Assembly: GCA_016190305.1 (NCBI GenBank)
Contig: JACPQU010000002.1
Location: 1-33,732 of the forward strand
Length of the DNA: 33,732 bases
Origin: Bacillota bacterium
GTDB lineage: Bacteria > Bacillota > JACPQU01
Direction of reading: 5' to 3'
In this document: positions 8,663-17,712 of the stretch, piece by piece
Numbering within the stretch: the first letter of the stretch is position 1
Layout: each line of letters starts with the position of its first letter
Made by a program: the position numbers and the translations under genes
The notes under the pieces: model-generated
The model's input: the letters and a program-made list of their open reading frames with translations, nothing else
The model's database searches: none
What the model was told of the DNA's origin: nothing

Positions 8663-9870
8663 CCTACCTCCTCCCGGCTTTGCGACTTAAGTTTTCCGAT
8701 CTCAGCCGGTTCGGGAAAGAAATGCATGCTGGTCTTCTTGAACTCCCTGGTGCTGTAGAGCATCACGTATGAGTCAAGTCCAGTGTGCTCCGCAAATCGG
8801 GATGCCGCCTCCTCGCAGATCTCCCGGCGTTTCCCGTGAATCATGGCGTACAGGTTGTAAGGAAAATCCGGAAAGGGGGCCCTTTCATAGCAATGACTGA
8901 CCTGGGGGAAAGTTGCCAGCAGCATCCCGGCCTCTTCGATTCGATCCGGCGGAACCTCCCAGACAGTCATGGCGTTGGCTGAGAATCCCGCCTGGCGGTG
9001 CCTGATCACGGCCGCCACTCTCCGAAGCCAGCCCTTCTCCTTGTAATCCTGAAGGGCGTCGATAAAATCGCGCCCTTCGATCCCAATGGTTTCCGCAAAA
9101 AGATGGTATGGCTCCGGGACAAGCGGGATGTCCCCCTGCATCGCGCCGATGATCTTCTGGTCGAGAGGCGTGAAAATCGGGATCGGACGCTGTGTCAGGG
9201 CGGCATCAACAGGCCTTTGTTCATGCGGAATCCCTGATTTTGGATCAGGACATGGTTGTGGATTACGCCCCGTTTTAGGAAGGAACCTCGGTTTTGGAAG
9301 CATCCCCGGTTCGGCTGGACGCGAAACAGACGGTCCCGGTCTCTGATCCGGTCCCACTTCCGAGACCAAGTCGAACTTGGCCTCCAGCTTGAACCGGCGC
9401 AAGGAGGGCACCGGGTAAAGATCTTCAACCCCGGTCTTTTCCTTGATCTCTTCCATCAGCTTTTCGAGGGCGGACTCCCCCCCCGCGGCGAGGGTGAACC
9501 AGAGGTTGTACTTATGAGTACGCTCGTAGTTATGGGTTATCCCGGGATAAGCATTCAGGAGGGAAGCCGTTTCCTCCAACCGTGCGGGATCGACCCGGGC
9601 GGCTGCCAGAACGGTGGTAAAACCCAGGGCCCTCGTGTCGAAGATCCCTCCTAGGCGCCGGATGAACCCTTTTTCTTTCAAGCAGCCGATCCTTGCCAGG
9701 ACATCGGCGGCTTCCAGTTCCAGAACCCCGGCAATTTCCTCGAAGGGCTGTCGTACCAGGGACAACCCGTTTTGAATAAGGTTCAACAAGCACTGATCCA
9801 CCGGTGCAACGGGATTTTGCACATCGGGATAGATGTTGAGCCGCTGCGGATGTTCACGGCTGGTAGACAC
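8659..9870 (-). CDS. Fused siroheme decarboxylase AhbA-AhbB (two Lrp/AsnC-like domains in one polypeptide)
   Basis: First domain PVDQCLLNLIQNGLSLVRQPFEEIAGVL...YPGITHNYERTHKYNLWFTL (AhbA-like); second domain TPLDQKIIGAMQGDIPLVPEPYHLFAETIG...FPQVSHCYERAPFPDFPYNLYAMIHG...YSTREFKKTSMHFF (AhbB-like). GTG start at 9870 preceded by GGAGGAGG and overlapping the ahbD end; the ORF to 10188 is overextended. Confidence 0.87.
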   Translation of the reverse strand: MSTSREHPQRLNIYPDVQNPVAPVDQCLLNLIQNGLSLVRQPFEEIAGVLELEAADVLARIGCLKEKGFIRRLGGIFDTRALGFTTVLAAARVDPARLEETASLLNAYPGITHNYERTHKYNLWFTLAAGGESALEKLMEEIKEKTGVEDLYPVPSLRRFKLEAKFDLVSEVGPDQRPGPSVSRPAEPGMLPKPRFLPKTGRNPQPCPDPKSGIPHEQRPVDAALTQRPIPIFTPLDQKIIGAMQGDIPLVPEPYHLFAETIGIEGRDFIDALQDYKEKGWLRRVAAVIRHRQAGFSANAMTVWEVPPDRIEEAGMLLATFPQVSHCYERAPFPDFPYNLYAMIHGKRREICEEAASRFAEHTGLDSYVMLYSTREFKKTSMHFFPEPAEIGKLKSQSREEVG

Positions 9871-10990
9871 AGAAAGGTTCCTCCTCCAGGTAGTCGCCGG
9901 TGACGGCAAAAGCCCTGGCCCTGCACCCCATGCACTTTCTCCGGTAGCCGCAACGGCCGCACTTGCCCTTGAGCAGCGAAGGATCTCTGAGTAAGGCCAG
10001 GAGTTCGGATTCACGATAGATCCTGCTGAAAGGTTGTTCGGTAATCTTTCCGGCCAGCAGCGGCAGATAACCGCAGGGGAAAACCTCGCCGATATGAGAG
10101 ACGAAGCAGAACCCATTCCCGGCCATACAACCCCGGGGGTCGTGGATGGATCCCGAGGCGGCTTCAGTTTCCTTGCGCTGATCGACAACTCGCGTGAAGT
10201 GAGGCCCGCAGGTGACCTTCACGGGGATGGGGGCTGAAACAGCCTGGTCACGGAGCCAGATCAGGGCTTCCTCGTATTCGGAGGGAGTCACCTCGTCCTC
10301 CACTCTCCCTCGCCCGGTCGGGACGAGCATGAACACGTCCCAGGCAAAAGCTTTCAGGCTGAGAGCCAGGTCGAGGATGAAAGGCAGGTCATCCAGGTTG
10401 GCCCTGGTGAGGGTCGTGTTCACCTGGCATGGGATCCCGCCGGCAACCGCTTTCTTGATACCCTTGACGGCGGCTTCGAAGGCCCCGGGCGCTTTCCGGA
10501 ACCGGTCGTGGCGCTCGGAGGTAGATCCGTCGAGACTGATGGAAATACCCCTGAGTCCGGCTTCACGCATCCGCCGGACGGTTTCTTCCTCCACCAGGGT
10601 CCCGTTGGGGGACATCACCGCCGGAAGGCCGCGCTGATTCGCATAGGCGGCGACCTCGAAGACATCTTTTCGGAGCAACGGCTCCCCGCCGCTGATGATC
10701 AAGAGGGGTTTGCAAAAAGATGCCAAATCATCGATAAAGCCCATTACCGCGCCGGTTTCGAGCTCGTCGGGATGAGCCTGGTGACAGGCCTCCGCCCGGC
10801 AGTGGACACAAGCCAGGTTGCAAGCGCGGGTCGACTCCCAAACCACGACGCGGGGCTTGAAGTCTTTCAGATCGGAAGTCTTCATCAGAGCCGGAGTCCC
10901 TATATCCGGAGTTTTTTTACCCGGAGTGTTCAGGCCCTGGTTCACCCAAGACCCCTCCCGGCCCGGGGATTCCCTTGCAATCACAATCAC
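9854..10990 (-). CDS. ahbD: Radical SAM heme synthase-like AhbD (NirJ2-like)
   Basis: VVWESTRACNLACVHCRAEA, ISGGEPLLRKDV, C-terminal GKCGRCGYRRKCMGCRARAFAVTGDYLEEEPFC. Confidence 0.85.
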   Translation of the reverse strand: MIVIARESPGREGSWVNQGLNTPGKKTPDIGTPALMKTSDLKDFKPRVVVWESTRACNLACVHCRAEACHQAHPDELETGAVMGFIDDLASFCKPLLIISGGEPLLRKDVFEVAAYANQRGLPAVMSPNGTLVEEETVRRMREAGLRGISISLDGSTSERHDRFRKAPGAFEAAVKGIKKAVAGGIPCQVNTTLTRANLDDLPFILDLALSLKAFAWDVFMLVPTGRGRVEDEVTPSEYEEALIWLRDQAVSAPIPVKVTCGPHFTRVVDQRKETEAASGSIHDPRGCMAGNGFCFVSHIGEVFPCGYLPLLAGKITEQPFSRIYRESELLALLRDPSLLKGKCGRCGYRRKCMGCRARAFAVTGDYLEEEPFCVYQP

Positions 10991-11955
10991 TTTAGATCGA
11001 CCCGATCTGTGAGGTGCAGGGAATCCGCCGTCTTAGTCGCGCTGCGGTCGGGAAAAACCAGGGAAGCCACGGCGGTGACAACCAAAACCATGCCGATGAT
11101 TCCCAGGGAGATCCCGATGGGAATGGGCAGGAAACCCGAGATCAGCATCTTGAATCCCACGAAACAGAGAACCACCGCCAACCCCTGCTTCAGGAAACGG
11201 AATAGCTTCAAGGTGTTGGACAGCAGGAAAAAGAGTGAGCGGAGTCCCATGATGGCGAACACATTGGAGGTATAAACGATAAAGGGGTCTCTCGTAACCC
11301 CGAAAATGGCCGGGATGGAATCCACGGCGAAGACCAGGTCCGAGCTTTCAACCACCAGGAGGACCGGAAGCAGAGGGGTGGCCAGCAGGCGGCCGCCGAC
11401 CCGGGTAAAGAAGCGCTCTCCGTGGTAATCCCCGGCCATCGGAATCAAGCGGCGGGCGACACGCAGGATTGGATTGGTTTCGGGTTCGAGCCCTTTCTCC
11501 TTTTGCAGCCCGGTCTTGAACCCGGTAAAGATCAGAAAGGCGCCGAAAACGTAGACCACCCAGTGAAAGGCCTCGAAGAGGGCGACACCGACCCCGATGA
11601 AGAAAGCGCGCATGACCAGCGCGCCGAGAATCCCCCAGAAGAGTACCCGGTGCTGGTACGCTCCAGGAACCCGGAAGTAATTGAAGATGAGCAGGAACAC
11701 GAAGAGGTTATCCACGCTGAGGGATTCCTCGATGAGGTAGCCGGCGAAAAATTCCAGGGCCTTCTCCGAGCCTCTCAAGACGTAAATACCGGCTCCGAAA
11801 GCCAGAGCCAGGGAAACCCAGAAGACGACCCAGTACGCCGCCTGGCGGGTGGTCACCTCATGGGCCTTCCGGTTGACCACCCCCAGATCGAGGGCCAAAG
11901 CCCCGATGACGACAACAGCGAAGATCAACCACATCAACTGTTCCCCGGGAATCAT
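10987..11955 (-). CDS. TerC/Alx family membrane protein
   Basis: SLSVDNLFVFLLIF, VVESSDLVFAVDSIPAIFGVTRDPFIVYTSNVFAIMGLRSLFFLL: hallmark TerC motifs. Confidence 0.95.
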   Translation of the reverse strand: MIPGEQLMWLIFAVVVIGALALDLGVVNRKAHEVTTRQAAYWVVFWVSLALAFGAGIYVLRGSEKALEFFAGYLIEESLSVDNLFVFLLIFNYFRVPGAYQHRVLFWGILGALVMRAFFIGVGVALFEAFHWVVYVFGAFLIFTGFKTGLQKEKGLEPETNPILRVARRLIPMAGDYHGERFFTRVGGRLLATPLLPVLLVVESSDLVFAVDSIPAIFGVTRDPFIVYTSNVFAIMGLRSLFFLLSNTLKLFRFLKQGLAVVLCFVGFKMLISGFLPIPIGISLGIIGMVLVVTAVASLVFPDRSATKTADSLHLTDRVDLK

Positions 11956-12102
11956 CCATGGCCACCTTTCTCAAGGCTTGTCCAATTACGGGCTGATTAT
12001 AGCACAAATGGGGTTCATAACAGCGTAAAAGAGGCTTTGAAAACCGGAGCTTGAGTCGAGAAGCCGGGTGGGAAAGAGTTATCACTCATCTGAAGCCATA
12101 GG

Positions 12103-12825
12103 TCATTTGGAGAGGGCCCTCAGGTCGATGAGACGTTCCAGGGTGAACCGTGGAAGGTCGAACTCCTGTCCGGTCAGTCCGCCCACGTCGATGAGGTCGT
12201 CCTGCTTGAGGTCTACAATCGGGAGATCCACCTGCTCATCCCAAACATCGGCTTGTTCGAAAGGGAAGAAACCCAGGAGCAGGACCGTTCCGACATAGTT
12301 GCTGACCGCTTCGTAACGGACCGTGGGGTGGAGTTTGCGGGATTCCGGATCAAACCGATAGCTGATGGGGAGGTCCTTGAAGATCAGGGGGATCTGACCC
12401 TGCCCGCCTTTGGGGACGACCACCGGCGCTCCGGCTTCGCCGGAGTAGGTCCGGGTTTCTCCTTTTTCGAAAATGCCTTTCAAGGTTACGTCTTTGACCC
12501 TCACGGAGAAATTGCGGGTCCAATCGTTGATGATGTTCATATATACCGTCAGATCCACGTTGCCTTCCACCAAAAAGGGATTAAACTTGAGCGAGCGCAG
12601 GTCGGCTTTTTTGATGACCAAGGTGGTTCCGTCGTCCCACCGCTGCTCGATTTCGACCGCCAAGGTAGTGTCAATCACGGCGGAAATGGTCATCGGCTTA
12701 AGATTGATCCTGTCAATCTTGATCTCCCGCTCCATGCGGTACTGGGGATCCGCCGCGCAACCAGCCCAAAGAAAGATTGATAAGAACAGGATGACCAGCA
12801 CCGGTAACGGGCGGAGTATTACCAT
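12103..12825 (-). CDS. Putative lipoprotein of unknown function
   Basis: MVILRPLPVLVILFLSIFLWAGCAADPQY signal peptide with lipobox (WAGC). Confidence 0.6.
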   Translation of the reverse strand: MVILRPLPVLVILFLSIFLWAGCAADPQYRMEREIKIDRINLKPMTISAVIDTTLAVEIEQRWDDGTTLVIKKADLRSLKFNPFLVEGNVDLTVYMNIINDWTRNFSVRVKDVTLKGIFEKGETRTYSGEAGAPVVVPKGGQGQIPLIFKDLPISYRFDPESRKLHPTVRYEAVSNYVGTVLLLGFFPFEQADVWDEQVDLPIVDLKQDDLIDVGGLTGQEFDLPRFTLERLIDLRALSK

Positions 12826-12914
12826 GGTTGGGTTGCCGGAAAAGACAGGAAGCTTGGCCATACCTTGTGATCATATCCATTAGAACCGGGGTCGATGCTG
12901 AAAAACGTGACGGT

Positions 12915-13268
12915 TCAACCCAACTCGGCCGCCACCTGCTTCAACTCCGCCTTTTTAATCCGGTGATGAGACTCATTCCAGACTGCGCGCCCATCCTGAA
13001 CCAGGATCACCTGGGGAGATTCGTGACGAACGGTAAGCCTGGCGGCGATCTCGTTGGAAACAGGCCTGCTTTCAATGACTTTCACAAGTGAAAAGGCCAG
13101 CCCGTCTTCATTCACATGTTCCTTTATAAATTCCAGAAACTCCTGGAATGCGGCAGCACTGACGGGGCAAGAAGTGCTGTGCTTAAAAATAAGTTGAGGA
13201 ATGTTCCGGGAAGATTCCAGCACCCGGTCAAACTCAGCGAGGGTGGAAAGCTCTTTGACGAGTGTCAT
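12915..13268 (-). CDS. Monothiol bacilliredoxin YtxJ-like
   Basis: IFKHSTSCPVSAAAFQEF...VKVIESRPVSNEIAARLTVRHESPQVILVQDGRAVWNESHHRI matches the YtxJ/DUF2847 pattern. Confidence 0.85.
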   Translation of the reverse strand: MTLVKELSTLAEFDRVLESSRNIPQLIFKHSTSCPVSAAAFQEFLEFIKEHVNEDGLAFSLVKVIESRPVSNEIAARLTVRHESPQVILVQDGRAVWNESHHRIKKAELKQVAAELG

Positions 13269-13369
13269 CTCACCCGCTCCTTTCGACCTGCTTCAGTCCC
13301 GCCACCCACACCGGCTCAAAGGTCTCTTTGTCTAGTGGAAGCTTCTGAATCCGGGCCGTAGGGCTTGAT

Positions 13370-14068
13370 CTACTCTACCACGATTTCCATGATCATTCCC
13401 AACCGGTGATGGCTGTTGACGTCACAAAGGATCGGGAAGCGCCCCGACTGATCGAATGTGTAGAGCCAACTCTTTCCCATTCCCAAGATTGGAGAGGCGA
13501 ATCCCGCCCGGCCCTTCCCCAGGTCATCGGGGGAGGCCTGTACCACCCGGTGGCTGACCGGGTCGCGGTTGGTGAAGAGAACCTGCGAACCGACCGGAAC
13601 CACCAGTCGTGAGGGTGCAAAACGGACCGCCTGCATGTTCACGACGAAGTCGTGGGTCGGAGTAGCGCCTGCGTCATCCTTGGCGGCAGAGTTACCGCCG
13701 GTATCCCCGCCGGACAGGTTACCGTCGCCTGGAGGGTTTTCCGCCGAATCTGACGGGAAGCGGCCCATCATCCCGCCCATCATCTCCGCCATCCCCCGGC
13801 TGCCCATCATCCCGCTCATCATCGAGCCAGCCGTTCCACCGCCCATCATCCCGCCCGGCCAAGGTCCCGTTCCTCCCGGTCCTTTATCCGCAAAGGGATC
13901 ATTGCTGGGATCATTACCAGGATTATTGCCGGCGGTCGAATCAACGCTCCGCCATGTTCCTGAAAAGGCCTTCATGCCGGCCTCTCTCCAGGTAAGCGAA
14001 CCTGTCAGGCCGATGACCATTAGGGTAATCCCCAGGATCATCTTGATTCTGCCGGACACCTCCAACAC
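13370..14068 (-). CDS. Cupredoxin-domain protein with a Met/Gly-rich linker
   Basis: N-terminal TM; GPWPGGMMGGGTAGSMMSGMMGSRGMAEMMGGMMG; C-terminal cupredoxin with VSHRV...ILCDVNSHHRLGMIMEIVVE (likely type 1 Cu ligands His/Cys/His/Met). Confidence 0.78.
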   Translation of the reverse strand: MLEVSGRIKMILGITLMVIGLTGSLTWREAGMKAFSGTWRSVDSTAGNNPGNDPSNDPFADKGPGGTGPWPGGMMGGGTAGSMMSGMMGSRGMAEMMGGMMGRFPSDSAENPPGDGNLSGGDTGGNSAAKDDAGATPTHDFVVNMQAVRFAPSRLVVPVGSQVLFTNRDPVSHRVVQASPDDLGKGRAGFASPILGMGKSWLYTFDQSGRFPILCDVNSHHRLGMIMEIVVE

Positions 14069-14112
14069 CCCCTTGCTTGCTTGTTCGCCGTGCGTTCACG
14101 GATAACGTTGTT

Positions 14113-14322
14113 TCAACCGTGAAGCTCGTCCCGCATCCGCTGAAAATCCTCCGGAGAGATCTCACCCTTGGCATATCGTTCCCGCAGGATGCCCAGTGCC
14201 GTTTTTTCGGTTCCGGAACGGCGATCCGAATAGCCCCTGACCACCAGCACCAAACCAGCGATGATCATTCCCCAGAAGAGGAACATCATCAAGCCGGCAA
14301 AGGTTCCCGTACCCCACATCAT
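14113..14322 (-). CDS. SHOCT-domain small membrane protein
   Basis: MMWGTGTFAGLMMFLFWGMIIAGLVLVVRGY...ALGILRERYAKGEISPEDFQRMRDEL: TM plus SHOCT; ATG at 14322 with a G-rich ribosome-binding site. Confidence 0.82.
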   Translation of the reverse strand: MMWGTGTFAGLMMFLFWGMIIAGLVLVVRGYSDRRSGTEKTALGILRERYAKGEISPEDFQRMRDELHG

Positions 14323-14587
14323 CGTGATCCCCCCTTCCAACCTTTTGGTTGGTTCCTTCCCGCTCCAAGCGGGCGGTTGATCGATCTCCCTGCAGCCCGA
14401 GCATATCAAGGAACCAGCGTTCCTTGGTGAAGGGAAGGTAAGCTTCCAGTGAATTTTCGGTGAAATATGTGAATTGGAAATATGCGATTCAATCTCGTCA
14501 GCGTGAGGAAAGGAGAAAAGCGCTTGAGGATGCCGGTTCTAAGCGGGAAACTCGATCAGGCGCCGGGGGTTATTGCATGACAACCGC

Positions 14588-14806
14588 TTAGCCCCGTTCG
14601 AGAACACGGTTCAGGTCACGGAGAAGGGCCTCCAGGTTAACCCTGTGCATACGAGCGGCGGTGCCGATCTTGACCAGTTTGGCCAGTTGCTCCCGGAAGA
14701 CCGGATTTTTCAGCGGGGCAAAGCCGTGCTTGAGAAAAACATCAAGCAATTCGGGGTGCTCTTGAAGCAAGCGTCCCACATTGGTATCAGGATTGACCTT
14801 ATCCAT
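14588..14806 (-). CDS. DUF1858-type small protein
   Basis: MDKVNPDTNVGRLLQEHPELLDVFLKHGFAPLKNPVFREQLAKLVKIGTAARMHRVNLEALLRDLN; GGAGGTGG upstream. Confidence 0.72.
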   Translation of the reverse strand: MDKVNPDTNVGRLLQEHPELLDVFLKHGFAPLKNPVFREQLAKLVKIGTAARMHRVNLEALLRDLNRVLERG

Positions 14807-14960
14807 GTCCTTGAAGCCACCTCCAGGTTCTCTCGGACTCATTCCGGCCGGGCCCGGCTGTGCTGCAGGGTAATGGGGCCTGGCTGACCATCAGGGCTGG
14901 TCGGTAGGGCCAAGCGGTAGAACCGGGCAGCGTGGCCGGCAACACATCCAATCGGCCAGC

Positions 14961-15000
14961 ACCTGGACCCGGCGGTGAGATCCCGCCGCCGGGTCCAGGT
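14961..15000 (-). terminator. 15-bp perfect hairpin downstream of FAD oxidoreductase 1, terminator-like
   Basis: ACCTGGACCCGGCGG-TGAGATCCCG-CCGCCGGGTCCAGGT; no strong T-tract on the minus strand. Confidence 0.5.
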
Positions 15001-15031
15001 GTATTTTCTGAATAAGGTCTCGTAAAATTCC

Positions 15032-16315
15032 TCAGACCGCGAAGGCGTTAAGCAGGCCGAGCTCACCTATGCGTGCCTCCACGACCTTCTCGTCCACGGT
15101 GAACAGCCCCTTCTGGATGATGTGTTCCCAGAGTCCGCCCGTTCCCAGGAAGGAGTACTTCTTGTACTTGCCTTCCTCTGTCCGGATCTGCTCCTGGATC
15201 CAGGCCAGGCCCTCTCCCAGGGCGGTCTGCCGCGGCATCTCCAGCAAGGGCTCTCCGAGGGCCGCCCGGGCCGCGTTGTTGCCGGCGAGGAGTCCCGTCA
15301 CCTTGGCATCCATGATCCCGACCAGGTGCCCGGTTTTTTCACCGCCGCAGAAGAGGTTCGGGCGTTCGGCCACCTGGAGGCGGTTGTCCCTGGGGGCCTG
15401 GGCCAGAAAACGGATCGACTGGCCCCGGCCGGCCGCCAGGGGCTCGACGAAGTGGATGTTTTCGAAGTGAGGGATCCGTCGAAGAACCTCGTTGTTCATG
15501 TACGGCCTGGACAGGAACTTGATGGTCCCCACGTCCACGCAGACCAGGTAGTCCTCGTACGCCTCCTTGGAGAGCCACTGCTGAGTGCGGATCTTACGGA
15601 AGTGCTCGTAATCCGCCACGATCCCTTCCGGGGCCGGCACCAGGACACAGCCCTGGTTCTTCTCCATTTCAGCCAGGAACTCGGGACTCATGGACTCCTT
15701 GGCCGCCATGCACGCGTTGGTCATCGCCCCGAACTTTCCATCGCCGCGCTTGGCCATGGTTTCCGTTACCCCGCTCTTGGCCGTGATGCTGACTCTCGGA
15801 CCGTAGTTCGGGCAGCGGAGCGAGCAAAGGACGCAACCCATTCCGTACTTCTTGCACATCCCCTCCGGACCGGCCCCTCCGGTGGCATCCACGAAGGCAT
15901 CGGCCTCGATGACCTCTCCCCCGGCGAGCTTTACCGCCTCGATCCGGTCGCCCCGCATCCGCACATCCGAAACCGTATCCTCGAAGATCAGGTGGACGCC
16001 CATATCTTTCAACTTCTGCTTTACCGCCGTCTCCGCCTTGAAGTTGTCGTAGAGGTAGCCGTGTTTCTGGTGGGGCAGGTCGACCCGGTACTTGATCGCC
16101 GACTCCACCGCTTCGAAGATCTCGTTCCCGCCGAGAGCTTTGGCCTCCAGCATGATCGTGTAGCGACCGTTGTAGGCGTTGAGCCCCCCGTGGAAGCCCA
16201 CCCCCAGCAGGGTGTTAGTCCGCTCCACCAGGACCACCTCCACCCCCCGCTTGCGGGCGCCCACGGCCGCTCCACAACCTGCCCATCCGCCTCCGGCGAC
16301 GACGACGCGTTTCAA
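15032..16315 (-). CDS. FAD-dependent oxidoreductase with 4-Cys motif (paralog 1)
   Basis: MKRVVVAGGGWAGCGAAVGARKRGVEVVLVERT (Rossmann GxGxxG-type); DATGGAGPEGMCKKYGMGCVLCSLRCPNYGPR (C-x6-C-x2-C-x3-C); GidA/TrmFO-like NLFCGGEKTGHLVGIMDAKVTGLLAGNNAAR. TTG start. Confidence 0.85.
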   Translation of the reverse strand: MKRVVVAGGGWAGCGAAVGARKRGVEVVLVERTNTLLGVGFHGGLNAYNGRYTIMLEAKALGGNEIFEAVESAIKYRVDLPHQKHGYLYDNFKAETAVKQKLKDMGVHLIFEDTVSDVRMRGDRIEAVKLAGGEVIEADAFVDATGGAGPEGMCKKYGMGCVLCSLRCPNYGPRVSITAKSGVTETMAKRGDGKFGAMTNACMAAKESMSPEFLAEMEKNQGCVLVPAPEGIVADYEHFRKIRTQQWLSKEAYEDYLVCVDVGTIKFLSRPYMNNEVLRRIPHFENIHFVEPLAAGRGQSIRFLAQAPRDNRLQVAERPNLFCGGEKTGHLVGIMDAKVTGLLAGNNAARAALGEPLLEMPRQTALGEGLAWIQEQIRTEEGKYKKYSFLGTGGLWEHIIQKGLFTVDEKVVEARIGELGLLNAFAV

Positions 16316-16449
16316 AATCTGGGACCCCCCTTCGCCCCGTCAAGGGGCTGAATCAATAAAACCCGGTATCCCCGGCGAACTCAGGCCCGCGGGGATACCG
16401 GCAGGCTCAACCCAAAGATCCCTTCCCATTGCTGTCTATTGCTGCTTAT

Positions 16450-16494
16450 CCCATTGCCGGTAATCCCATTGCCGGTAATCCCATTGCCGGTAAT
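16450..16494. repeat. 15-bp x3 tandem repeat
   Basis: CCCATTGCCGGTAAT repeated exactly three times between the binding-protein gene and FAD oxidoreductase 1. Confidence 0.95.
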
Positions 16495-16533
16495 CCCACG
16501 GTTACTTCTGGACTGCTACCGACCGATCCATTG

Positions 16534-17571
16534 TTACTTCGTTCCGATCTCCTTCAGCACTTCATCCAGCAGGCTCCGATCGAAAAGCTGATCAGGTTTG
16601 GTTCCCTCGGGAAGTTGTTTCCCATTGACAAAGAACTCAGTGGTCTTCGCCTGTCCCTCCGGCTCCAGACCTCCGTTGACCGGGTAAAGCTCGTACTTGC
16701 GGTCCAGTTCGTGAAGGGCCTTCAAGACATCCTCTTCGGCACCCGGCAGGAACTTGGGCGCCTGCTCGACATAGTACTCGGGGTCTACGGCCATCCTGCG
16801 GTGCACTTCCAGGATCGCCTTGATCACTGCCTTCACATCCTTGGCATTGCTCTTGAGATAGTCGGTCCTGGCGAAGAACGGCACGGCCTGGAGCCAGGGA
16901 AGATCATCGGCGAAGGAGACGAGGACGTTGAACTCCCCGGGTTTGGCCATGCTGATCCGCACGATGTCGCCGAATTCCAGGGGCGTGGCGTCGATCTCAC
17001 CCCGCAACATCGCGTCGGCCCTGTTCTCGGAGCCCTGGATCAGCAGAACTTGCGGCTTGATGTTGGGGGCTTTCTGGGCGAAGACGATGTTGGTCATGGC
17101 GGTCGCCTGGGCGCCCGGGCTGTGATGGGCCAGCTTCTTCCCGTCCAGGGCCTCAAGTGTCTTGGTGGCCCCGCGCCCGGCCAGCACCCAGTTGTTCCGG
17201 TGCTGGAGGACGAACGCTTTCATAGGGGCTCCCTGAACGATGGCGGCATAGAGGGTCTGCCCCCCGGTGTTCCCGATATGAGCATCTCCCCGGAGAACCG
17301 CCTCCACGCCCAGTTCGGTCTTGGCGAAGAACTTGGGCACCACCTCGTAACCCTGCGCCCGCATGAGCTCCCAGGCAAGCAGGGACGGCACATCGCCGTT
17401 ATCCGCCACCGATGGGTACGAGACGATGATCTTCTTCAACTGGCCTTGTTTACCGGTTGTCTGTTTCTTGCACGCGGTCAGACCGACTCCGACCAAGAGT
17501 AAACCAACGATGAGCAGGATGAGCAACCTGGAACCGGTGAAACCCGATCGCTGAGCGCTTCTGCCGAACAA
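16534..17571 (-). CDS. ABC transporter substrate-binding protein, NMT1/SsuA-like
   Basis: Lipoprotein LLLVGVGLTACKKQ; KIIVSYPSVADNGDVPSLLAWELMRAQGYEVVPKFFAKTELGVEAVLRGDAHIGNTGG. Confidence 0.85.
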   Translation of the reverse strand: MFGRSAQRSGFTGSRLLILLIVGLLLVGVGLTACKKQTTGKQGQLKKIIVSYPSVADNGDVPSLLAWELMRAQGYEVVPKFFAKTELGVEAVLRGDAHIGNTGGQTLYAAIVQGAPMKAFVLQHRNNWVLAGRGATKTLEALDGKKLAHHSPGAQATAMTNIVFAQKAPNIKPQVLLIQGSENRADAMLRGEIDATPLEFGDIVRISMAKPGEFNVLVSFADDLPWLQAVPFFARTDYLKSNAKDVKAVIKAILEVHRRMAVDPEYYVEQAPKFLPGAEEDVLKALHELDRKYELYPVNGGLEPEGQAKTTEFFVNGKQLPEGTKPDQLFDRSLLDEVLKEIGTK

Positions 17572-17712
17572 TCGCGATCACCCCTCAGCAGTTAGTTTCT
17601 TGCCAATCTCTTCAAGCCTGACGACGGCCGGTGATCACCACACCCCCTTTGAACCTGCTCCCTTTGCTCCCTCCAGATTCCGCTGTTCAAATTCGTTGAT
17701 CGGCGGCGCGGC

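Noticed and set aside
9871-10188. N-terminal extension of the AhbA-AhbB ORF
   Set aside because: Overlaps ahbD coding sequence in another frame; the GTG at 9870 with GGAGGAGG is a better start.
11956-12100. yybP-ykoY (Mn) riboswitch upstream of terC
   Set aside because: terC genes often carry one, but I could not recognize the conserved core here; a covariance-model search would be needed.
15122-16351. 409-aa plus-strand ORF opposite FAD oxidoreductase 1
   Set aside because: Antisense shadow ORF; the same kind appears opposite paralog 2 (19959-21134), as expected from shared codon usage.
16450-16500. Possible CRISPR-like repeats
   Set aside because: Directly abutting 15-bp units without spacers; no cas genes.
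16429-17502. 357-aa plus-strand ORF containing GNPIAGNPIAGNPI repeats
   Set aside because: Antisense to the binding-protein gene; the repeat peptide comes from the intergenic 15-bp tandem repeat.
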